A DNA stretch of 9,944 nucleotides from assembly GCA_947088195.1 (NCBI GenBank), contig CAMUFS010000090.1, positions 1 to 9,944 of the forward strand. Direction: 5' to 3'. Each line of letters opens with the position of its first letter. The stretch's first letter is position 1. The stretch is from an uncultured Clostridia bacterium (lineage in GTDB: Bacteria > Bacillota > Clostridia > Lachnospirales > Lachnospiraceae). The notes under the pieces are model-generated. The model worked only from the letters and a program-made list of their open reading frames with translations, did not search any database and was not told the DNA's origin. A program made the position numbers and the translations under genes. This document shows positions 1 to 5,534 of this stretch, piece by piece.

Positions 1-43
1 GACGGAGGACTATAGCCAATTCTCTGGGCGAACCATTCTCAAA
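1..43. repeat. Partial second copy of the hairpin-plus-tail element
   Basis: Positions 19-43 match positions 186-210 at 23 of 25 bases; the two differences are the GG at 26-27 against CA at 193-194. In the complete copy this stretch is the right arm of a hairpin plus a tail with the core AACCATTCTCAAA. Positions 1-18 would be the loop and inner stem, and they share a TATAG core with the loop region of the other copy. The matching left arm would lie beyond position 1. The repeat is seen directly; that it is a dispersed intergenic element is inference. Confidence 0.5.
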
Positions 44-113
44 AATATTTCATTCGTTATTCACATAATAAAAATACAAATATGTTTTTCATAAAGTATA
101 TTTCCCTGATAAC

Positions 114-142
114 TATATAACCCAAAAAGAATAGAAAGACAA
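114..142 (-). promoter_or_regulatory. Weak candidate promoter for a minus-strand gene left of the window
   Basis: Read on the minus strand, TTGTCT (137-142) is followed after 17 bases by TATATA (114-119), a sigma-A-like arrangement with 4/6 matches to each consensus hexamer. It lies just downstream of the hairpin that ends the CobW unit and would drive something beyond position 1. The whole 1-216 stretch has no convincing gene; apart from the two hairpin elements and this candidate it is AT-rich DNA, where chance promoter-like matches are common. Confidence 0.25.
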
Positions 143-149
143 CACATCT

Positions 150-197
150 AAAACCGTGCAGAGAATGACTTAAGAACTATAAGTCATTCTCTGCACG
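150..197 (-). terminator. Hairpin, probable intrinsic terminator of the CobW two-gene unit
   Basis: Positions 155-172 and 180-197 are perfect reverse complements (18-bp stem, 7-base loop at 173-179). Read on the minus strand the hairpin starts 20 nt after the TAA of the last gene and is followed by G then TTTT (150-153). A long stem followed by a U run fits a rho-independent terminator, though the U tract is short. The same stem belongs to an element that recurs at the left edge of the window, so it may be a mobile or dispersed hairpin used as a terminator. Confidence 0.6.
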
Positions 198-210
198 AAC
201 CATTCTCAAA
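155..210. repeat. Complete hairpin-plus-tail repeat element
   Basis: The element consists of the 18-bp-stem hairpin (155-197) plus the tail AACCATTCTCAAA (198-210). Its right arm and tail recur at 19-43. The short word GAGAATG appears three times on alternating strands: in each stem arm and, inverted, in the tail. That gives the element an internally repetitive build. No protein is encoded in it. It resembles small palindromic intergenic repeats of the REP or MITE kind, but I do not recognise the family. Confidence 0.5.
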
Positions 211-216
211 TTATTT

Positions 217-1170
217 TTAATTAAAGTATACTACATCTTCTTCTGCTGCCTCTGCCGCTTCTATCCGCTCTGCGTACAGCACAGGTCCTTCTCCTTTGTA
301 CAGAGGTGCGTATTCCACCTTAATCTTTGCCGTCAATTCAATCCACTGGCTCTTTTTCAATCTCTTAACCTTTGGCTCTATTGTGGGAGTTGCCATGCAA
401 AGTGGACCAATAAAGCGGATGTCGTCTGCACAGCAGGTCATCGCAAATCTACCCGGAACAAAGGAATTTGAGGGAAGTCTTGAGTTTTTATATACTTGCA
501 CTCGCATGTGAATGGTTTTTCCATCGTATTTTTGTGGTTCTTCCATAACATCCACATACCAGACACCAAAATCAATATCCTCCAGCTCAATCGTCTCCTG
601 ACTTAAATCAAAAGGAAGGGACTCGTCTGGTGATGGCTCACTGCCATCTGCATTTTCCATATATACTTGTGCTCTGGAATTGATCGCTTTTACACTTCTT
701 CTATAGGAAGCCAGTGGTGTGTTTTCATCGCAGCGGTTAAATACAACCAGATCGGCATCTTGAAATTGCTCCATCACAAGTGAGCGCATATTATTGAGAT
801 ACAAGCTAAAGGTAGAGGCATCTACCGTGGTGATCACCTGCACAATCTCCCATTTTCGCGGAAGCTTCATGCCAAAGATTTTCTCCATACGCCACATGCC
901 GTTGTATTCAATCACTACTTTTTCTGGCATATATTCTGCCTGACAGCCTGTCAAAAATTCCGCTGTAAACTCCTCCTCGGACTCCACTACCTTCAGCAAT
1001 ACTCCGTTCTTTAAAAGCTCTTTTTCATCGTATTCACATTCTCCTTCCTCACAGACAATCAAAAGTGTTTTCTCATCTGCAAGAAATTCTGAATCCATAA
1101 CAGATTCCAAAATAAATGATGTCTTTCCGCTGTCCAAAAAACCAGCAAATAAATAAACTGGTATCTCCAT
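217..1170 (-). CDS. CobW-like P-loop GTPase with YcgQ/DUF1980-like C-terminal domain
   Basis: 317 aa from the ATG at 1170. I chose this start because GGAG lies 6 nt upstream (1177-1180) and the P-loop follows directly, whereas the in-frame ATG at 1188 has no ribosome binding site. The N-terminal half looks like a COG0523 G-domain: Walker A GFLDSGKT (residues 10-17), an IEYNG stretch (87-91) where the family has IEPxG, and NRCD (145-148) for guanine recognition. The CxCC metal motif of classical CobW proteins is absent. From about residue 200 the sequence resembles the C-terminal part of YcgQ/DUF1980 proteins, with RFAMTCCADD around 241-250 and a closing AERIE segment. YcgQ relatives are linked to zinc homeostasis in Bacillus, so a role in metal delivery or sensing beside the upstream CobW protein is likely but inferred. 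No signal peptide or membrane segment is seen. It lies 31 nt after the preceding gene, probably co-transcribed with it. Confidence 0.82.
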   Translation of the reverse strand: MEIPVYLFAGFLDSGKTSFILESVMDSEFLADEKTLLIVCEEGECEYDEKELLKNGVLLKVVESEEEFTAEFLTGCQAEYMPEKVVIEYNGMWRMEKIFGMKLPRKWEIVQVITTVDASTFSLYLNNMRSLVMEQFQDADLVVFNRCDENTPLASYRRSVKAINSRAQVYMENADGSEPSPDESLPFDLSQETIELEDIDFGVWYVDVMEEPQKYDGKTIHMRVQVYKNSRLPSNSFVPGRFAMTCCADDIRFIGPLCMATPTIEPKVKRLKKSQWIELTAKIKVEYAPLYKGEGPVLYAERIEAAEAAEEDVVYFN

Positions 1171-1201
1171 ATTCGTCTCCAACTCCATTAAACTATCATG
1201 C

Positions 1202-2311
1202 TTATTCTAAGTGAAACAGCTTTGAAAGCTCCTCTGTCTTAAGCTCTGAGCCAATTACACAAAGCCGTCCTGTATAATCTGGGCTTCCCTTGCGAATCTC
1301 ATATTCACCCGGCACCAGATCAAACTGCATCCATGTGCCATCTGTGCCTGCCACAATTCCTTTTGCACGCAGAATCGTTCCATAGTCTGTCTGATTTGCC
1401 AGAATCTCCATCACCTTCTTTAGATCTTCTTCGTCAAATTTATGTGGTGTCTCCTTACCCCAGCTTGTAAATACCTCGTCTGCATGGTGATGGTGATGAT
1501 CATGACCACAGCAGCCATCTTTGTCATGATCATGATGATGTTCATGTTCTCCATGATGGTGTTCTTCCTCATCATGATGACAATGGTGCTCGTGATCTTC
1601 CTCGTCATGATGGCAATGCTCCTTCTCATGGTCATGATGACAAGAATGGTCCTCCTCATGATCATGATGGCAGTGATGGTCATGCTCTTCTCTCATAAGC
1701 TCCTCCGCAAGAGAATTTCTTCCATTCATCGCCTCTAAAATCACGCTGCCAGCAAGCTCATCCCAGGGAGTCGTGATAATCGCTGCCTTATGATTATGCT
1801 CTTGCAAAAGCTTTACTGTCTCTTCAAGCTTCTCCTGCTTTATATTCTGGGTACGGCTTAACACGATTGTGTCCGCATATTCTATCTGATTGTTAAAAAA
1901 TTCTCCAAAATTCTTGATATATATCTTACATTTTGTCGCATCTGCCACTGTTATGGAGCTGTCCAGCTCAACTTCTGTGTGTTCTGCCACACCCTCAACA
2001 GCTTTCATTACATCGGAAAGCTTGCCGACGCCCGATGGCTCAATAATAATGCGATCTGGAGAAAACTTCTGCAATACCTCCTCAAGCGCTTTTCCAAAAT
2101 CTCCTACCAGAGAACAGCAGATACACCCTGAATTCATCTCTGTAATCTGTACACCTGCCTCTTTCAGAAAACCACCATCAATTCCTATCTCGCCAAATTC
2201 ATTTTCAATCAGAACAATCTTCTGTCCCTCGAACACCTCAGACAAAAGCTTCTTGATAAGCGTTGTCTTTCCTGCACCAAGAAAACCAGATATTACATTA
2301 ATCTTAGTCAT
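1202..2311 (-). CDS. COG0523/CobW-family metal-handling GTPase with His/Cys-rich insert
   Basis: 369 aa. The family comprises cytoplasmic GTPases that pass zinc, cobalt or nickel to client proteins. Visible motifs in order are Walker A GFLGAGKTT (residues 9-17), ENEFGEIGID (36-45), the metal-binding CICC (63-66), IIEPSG (89-94) and a CobW C-terminal domain from about 281, including ILRAKGIV and VPGEYEIRKG. Between the domains, residues 210-276 hold 32 His and 6 Cys, with four CHHD units, a likely metal store or chelating arm. The usual NKxD guanine motif appears instead as SRTQ (152-155), so nucleotide specificity may differ. The ATG has AGGAG 10 nt upstream (2322-2326) and a promoter region behind it. 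There is no cobalamin gene nearby, so zinc or another metal is a better guess than a cobalamin role. The family call is firm; the metal is not established. Confidence 0.93.
   Translation of the reverse strand: MTKINVISGFLGAGKTTLIKKLLSEVFEGQKIVLIENEFGEIGIDGGFLKEAGVQITEMNSGCICCSLVGDFGKALEEVLQKFSPDRIIIEPSGVGKLSDVMKAVEGVAEHTEVELDSSITVADATKCKIYIKNFGEFFNNQIEYADTIVLSRTQNIKQEKLEETVKLLQEHNHKAAIITTPWDELAGSVILEAMNGRNSLAEELMREEHDHHCHHDHEEDHSCHHDHEKEHCHHDEEDHEHHCHHDEEEHHHGEHEHHHDHDKDGCCGHDHHHHHADEVFTSWGKETPHKFDEEDLKKVMEILANQTDYGTILRAKGIVAGTDGTWMQFDLVPGEYEIRKGSPDYTGRLCVIGSELKTEELSKLFHLE
1484..1684 (-). repeat. Low-complexity repeat encoding the His/Cys-rich linker
   Basis: This in-frame stretch is built from CAT/CAC, GAT/GAC, GAA/GAG and TGT/TGC codons. 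It encodes four imperfect units beginning CHHD (residues 214, 224, 233 and 244; spacing 10, 9 and 11), then runs of His ending in five consecutive His. The DNA is correspondingly full of atgatg and catgatg words. Such tracts can expand and contract by slippage in whole codons. The repetition is seen directly; length variation between strains is inference. Confidence 0.8.
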
Positions 2312-2407
2312 TGCTTGTTTGCTCCTTTCTTATGGATATTTTTACTAATCATATAGTATAGCACTTTTTAGACAAACAAGCAAGGAAAACACAAGTGGAA
2401 ACAAGCA
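2312..2407 (-). promoter_or_regulatory. Operator-like set of three 9-mers around the cobW promoter
   Basis: The 9-mer TGCTTGTTT occurs on the plus strand at 2312-2320 and on the minus strand at 2374-2382 and 2399-2407. The first two copies extend to an 11-bp perfect inverted repeat (2311-2321 with 2373-2383) that brackets the predicted -10 and start point. The last two are direct repeats 25 bp apart. Such an arrangement suits a repressor binding over and around the -35 box. A metal-responsive regulator would fit the downstream genes, but the word is not a Zur or other box that I recognise. Confidence 0.45.
2348..2383 (-). promoter_or_regulatory. Candidate sigma-A promoter for the CobW two-gene unit
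   Basis: Two overlapping arrangements are visible on the minus strand. One is TTGTCT (2370-2375), a 16-base spacer and TATGAT (2348-2353). The other is TTGCTT (2378-2383), a 17-base spacer and TATACT (2355-2360). Both -10 boxes match TATAAT at 5/6. Either would start transcription about 25-40 nt before the ATG at 2311. I see no clear intrinsic terminator between the GH31 stop and this promoter, so read-through from the glucan operon is possible. Confidence 0.55.
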
Positions 2408-2414
2408 GCAAAAT

Positions 2415-4709
2415 TTACTGTGTACATGCTTCAGTGACTATTAGTTCCCGCCATCCTTCTTTTTCTTTGGTCATATTTTTTACCATTATTTTCTGATATG
2501 GGCTTTCATATCCAGCATGTTCTATTTTTCCACAAACCATTCCATCGTTATCGACTGCAAAGGAATATTGATGGTAATGTCCCTCTTGGTATGCAAAATC
2601 TTCCCCATTATCTAAATAATGTTTCCAGCTTCCTTCTCCGGGATATGCTTCAAGCAGGCATACATCTGCCTGTTTTTCTCCTATATAGGATTGTTCTTCC
2701 ATAACAGGAATCACACTTCCCGCTTTTACATAGATTGGACATACCGCAAGAGGAGCTTCTCTCACAAACCATATAGGACCTACTATTCTTTCCTTTGTCC
2801 AATAATCATACCATATGCCCTCCGGCAGATAAACCATGCGCTTTGTCATTCCCTGATTTACCACTGGCGCTACAAGGATCTGGCTTCCTAACATAAATTC
2901 ATCATTGCATGTGCGTGCTGTTTTATCCTTTTCATAGTGAAAAACAAGAGGACGCATAATTGGTGCCCCCGTTTTTTCCTCCTCATAGAATAGATCATAA
3001 ATATAAGGAATCAAATGATAGCGAAGCTTGACATAGGTTCGGTAAATATCCATAATTTCCTGACCAAATTGCCATGGCTCCTGCCTTCTGCTGCCCATGG
3101 CAGAATGATTGCGGAAAAGAGGAGAAAAACATCCCACTTGAATCCATCTTGCCAAAAGCTCTGGCGTAGTGTCTGCCCCAAAGCCGCCAATATCTGTTCC
3201 TGCATAGGAAAAGCCAGATAATCCAAGATTACATAGCTGAGGAATTGCCATCTGAAGATGTGACCAGAGGCTGGTATTGTCTCCCGTCCACACAGTACTA
3301 TATTTTTGACTTCCTGCATAGCAAGCCCTTGTTATCACAAATGGCCTTCGTCCATCCTCTTTCTTAAGTCCCTCATAGGCTGCTTTTGCCATTAGATGTC
3401 CGTAGACATTGTGCATGGCACGGTGATCGCTTACTTTATCCTCGTCCGTGAACACCACATTATCAGGAAGAGGACCCTGAAAGCTTGCTGGCTCATTCAT
3501 ATCATTCCAGATTCCCCGCACACCCATATCCAACAGAAAACGCTGCTTTTCACCCCACCATGTGCGAACAAGAGGATTTCCAAAATCAGGAAATGCCGCA
3601 TCGCCGGGCCATACCCGGTTTATATACACCTCTCCCTCCGGCGTTTTAGCAAAATAACCGTTCTTTACACCCTCCTCATAGATCTCATAGCCTTCTTCCT
3701 TCTTAACACCGGGATCGTTGATTACCACCGTCTTAAAGCCCTGCTTGGAAAGCTTAGAAAGAAACTGCTTGGGCGCTCCATGGTAGCGCTTCTGGTTCCA
3801 TGTAAATACCTTATAATCCTGCATATAATCAATGTCAAAATGAATTGCATCACAGGGAATATCATTGTCACGAAAACCGGACGCTAACTCCTCCATATCC
3901 TCCTGTGTCACATACCCCCAGCGGGACTGGTGATACCCAAGTGTCCATTTCTGCGGTAATGGGCATGTTCCTGTCAGATACGTATAATTTTGAAGCACCT
4001 CTGCAATAGAAGCACCTGCAATATAATAATAATCCAGACTGCCCCCTTCTGCGCCAATAAAATAATATTCTTCTGACTCCTGTCCCATATTAAAGGTACT
4101 TTTATAAGTATTGTCAAGAAACAGTCCGTATACCTGTGTATCTGTGAGCGTGATAAAAAAAGGAATGGTTTTGTACAGTGCCTTAAAGCAGTCTACATGT
4201 GGTTCTGGATTATCGGTATTCCACATCTCATACTCATAATGCCGCTTATCCAAAAACCCTGTCTTATCACCCAGACCATAAAAATTCTCTGTTCCCTGAA
4301 TTTTCTTTTTTATCTCAAATTTCTGCTCTGTCTCTGTAAGCACTGCATGACCTTCACTGAGAAGAAGCTCCTCTGCTTCCTTGCCACCTCTTGGCAAAGG
4401 CTGCCTTTCTCCTCTGTAATCCTCACAAACCACATTCTTCTGCTTATCAAAGAAATCAATGTAACCTCCATCTGTCACTCTCACAAATATTTCTTCGGTG
4501 TTCATCCACAATTCATCTTCCTGATTCCAAACAGAGAGTGTGGTTGGGATTGATTTATCACCTTCTATTGCCTTCGATCTTGTGGTATTATCCTCGTACA
4601 CTCTGATAATCTGTGGCGTTACCGCCTCAATCCACATCGTTTTTCCCTCAAAAGCAATCTCCACCTTCTGTTTGTCCACCTTATAACCAATAAGCTTTTC
4701 CTGCCTCAT
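2415..4709 (-). CDS. GH31 alpha-glucosidase
   Basis: 764 aa, a normal size for a bacterial GH31 enzyme. It would hydrolyse terminal alpha-glucosidic bonds of maltose, isomalto- or malto-oligosaccharides to glucose. The N-terminal beta-sandwich region occupies roughly residues 1-245 and includes NFYGLGDKTG (142-151). The catalytic barrel follows with HFDIDYM (290-296), the nucleophile motif WNDMNEP (401-407, Asp403), the likely acid/base Asp477 in WTGDN, FSYAGTDIGGF (500-510) and LFRNHS. Beta-rich C-terminal domains complete it. No signal peptide is present, so it acts in the cytoplasm. AAGGGAG (4717-4723) lies 7 nt before the ATG, and the gene follows the HAD gene by 26 nt. Its placement after two debranching enzymes and MalQ suits the last step, oligosaccharide to glucose. 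Whether it prefers alpha-1,4, alpha-1,6 or other linkages cannot be read from sequence alone. Confidence 0.95.
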   Translation of the reverse strand: MRQEKLIGYKVDKQKVEIAFEGKTMWIEAVTPQIIRVYEDNTTRSKAIEGDKSIPTTLSVWNQEDELWMNTEEIFVRVTDGGYIDFFDKQKNVVCEDYRGERQPLPRGGKEAEELLLSEGHAVLTETEQKFEIKKKIQGTENFYGLGDKTGFLDKRHYEYEMWNTDNPEPHVDCFKALYKTIPFFITLTDTQVYGLFLDNTYKSTFNMGQESEEYYFIGAEGGSLDYYYIAGASIAEVLQNYTYLTGTCPLPQKWTLGYHQSRWGYVTQEDMEELASGFRDNDIPCDAIHFDIDYMQDYKVFTWNQKRYHGAPKQFLSKLSKQGFKTVVINDPGVKKEEGYEIYEEGVKNGYFAKTPEGEVYINRVWPGDAAFPDFGNPLVRTWWGEKQRFLLDMGVRGIWNDMNEPASFQGPLPDNVVFTDEDKVSDHRAMHNVYGHLMAKAAYEGLKKEDGRRPFVITRACYAGSQKYSTVWTGDNTSLWSHLQMAIPQLCNLGLSGFSYAGTDIGGFGADTTPELLARWIQVGCFSPLFRNHSAMGSRRQEPWQFGQEIMDIYRTYVKLRYHLIPYIYDLFYEEEKTGAPIMRPLVFHYEKDKTARTCNDEFMLGSQILVAPVVNQGMTKRMVYLPEGIWYDYWTKERIVGPIWFVREAPLAVCPIYVKAGSVIPVMEEQSYIGEKQADVCLLEAYPGEGSWKHYLDNGEDFAYQEGHYHQYSFAVDNDGMVCGKIEHAGYESPYQKIMVKNMTKEKEGWRELIVTEACTQ

Positions 4710-4735
4710 GCTGCCTCTCCCTTCTCTATCATCCT

Positions 4736-5449
4736 CTAGTTGAGAATTAGTGCCCTGATCTTTCGAAAATCCCCATCCATCACATAATATTCTGCCCTTC
4801 TCTTGCCAGTTCTCTCAGGAGAAATCTTTGTATGAATATAAAGGGAAGCAAGTCCAGAACCCTGAGCACCTGCTATATCACTTTCCTCATCATTTCCTAT
4901 CATAACACATTCGGATGGTTTTAGTTGGAACGTTTCTAATAACTTGCGAAAAAAGACAGGAGAGGGTTTTTTTAACCCGTGCTCCGAAGAAAGAAAGATA
5001 CCATCGAAATACTCTGTCAGACAAAGCATCTCTATCTCTGGTCTTGTAAATGCTGCCTGTGCATTAGACAAAAGATAAATTCCTTTGCCTCGCTTTTTTA
5101 GCTCAGAGAGAAAGTCCACCACCCCATCATAGCAACGAATAAATTTACGTGAATAAGTGCGGAAGGAAACTGCTGTCTGCCACGCCATAGAAGCATTGCA
5201 CAAAATTCCTTTATTGACATAGAGATAAGTAAATACTTTTATTAAATCTGGCTCTGCATATTTCCACCCACAACTTTCTGTCTCTTTCCTCGCAAGCCTT
5301 CTAAATTCTTCCTTTAGCTCCATAGGCTCATAGACAGCGCCATGTTCTCTATAAAGCTCACTTACTCTCTCCCACAGCTCTGGCGCCTCTTCATCTGTGC
5401 GGATGTCTGCAAGTGTTCCATAAAAGTCAAAAATATAATTCTGGTACAT
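4736..5449 (-). CDS. HAD-superfamily hydrolase
   Basis: 237 aa, the usual length for a HAD subfamily I phosphatase-like enzyme with a helical cap. Motif I is DFYGTLAD: nucleophile Asp8, while the position two residues on, usually the general acid/base Asp, is Tyr10, as in the DxYGTL class that includes haloacid dehalogenases. Motif II is LLSNAQ (Ser128), motif III Lys161 in GLKKPSP, and motif IV GNDEESD with Asp187 and Asp191. The helical cap spans about 15-100. The start has a doubled GGAGG site (5459-5467). It sits between the debranching enzyme and the GH31 gene, so a sugar-phosphate substrate is tempting, but the sequence does not identify the substrate. It lacks the signs of a beta-phosphoglucomutase (no DxD in motif I). 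Confidence 0.88.
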   Translation of the reverse strand: MYQNYIFDFYGTLADIRTDEEAPELWERVSELYREHGAVYEPMELKEEFRRLARKETESCGWKYAEPDLIKVFTYLYVNKGILCNASMAWQTAVSFRTYSRKFIRCYDGVVDFLSELKKRGKGIYLLSNAQAAFTRPEIEMLCLTEYFDGIFLSSEHGLKKPSPVFFRKLLETFQLKPSECVMIGNDEESDIAGAQGSGLASLYIHTKISPERTGKRRAEYYVMDGDFRKIRALILN

Positions 5450-5480
5450 CGCTCTCTTCCTCCCTCCTATCTATTTGCCA

Positions 5481-5516
5481 GAGTGTGTTTGAAAATTTAA
5501 ATTTTCAAACACACTC
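5481..5516. repeat. Perfect 36-bp palindrome between the debranching enzyme and HAD genes
   Basis: The left arm GAGTGTGTTTGAAAATTT (5481-5498) is followed directly by its exact reverse complement (5499-5516), with no spacer. In RNA it could fold into a long hairpin with a minimal AT loop. The outer half of the stem has mixed G/C and the inner half is all A/T. No U run follows on either strand, so it is not a typical intrinsic terminator. It may stabilise the upstream mRNA, partly attenuate the downstream genes, or be a dispersed palindromic repeat. The pairing is certain; the role is unknown. Confidence 0.75.
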
Positions 5517-5534
5517 CAGAACATACTGTATTGG

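Noticed and set aside
1171..1188. Start at 1188 for the second CobW-like gene
   Set aside because: No ribosome binding site precedes it, while the ATG at 1170 has GGAG at 6 nt and leads directly into the P-loop strand.
1484..1684. Repeated atgatg/catgatg words as a possible CRISPR or tandem satellite
   Set aside because: The units are in-frame codons of a His-rich linker with no regular repeat-spacer pattern.
1442..1738. Plus-strand open frame of 98 codons rich in Met, Val, Ile and Leu, resembling a membrane protein
   Set aside because: It is the antisense of the His-rich repeat; CAT and GAT codons read backwards give ATG and ATC, which mimics a hydrophobic segment. No ribosome binding site is seen and the minus-strand gene is firm.
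217..2311. Cobalamin biosynthesis locus because of the CobW family name
   Set aside because: No other cobalamin gene is present; the His-rich insert and YcgQ-like domain point to general metal handling.
2312..2414. Intrinsic terminator after the GH31 gene
   Set aside because: No stable GC-containing hairpin followed by a T run was found on the minus strand in this gap.
3396..3887. Plus-strand open frame of 163 codons opposite the GH31 gene
   Set aside because: It lies wholly within the catalytic core of the GH31 gene on the other strand and shows no family features or ribosome binding site.
5481..5516. Rho-independent terminator ending the debranching enzyme gene
   Set aside because: The inner stem is only A/T, there is no U run on either side, and a gene with a strong ribosome binding site follows closely; kept as a palindrome of unknown role.
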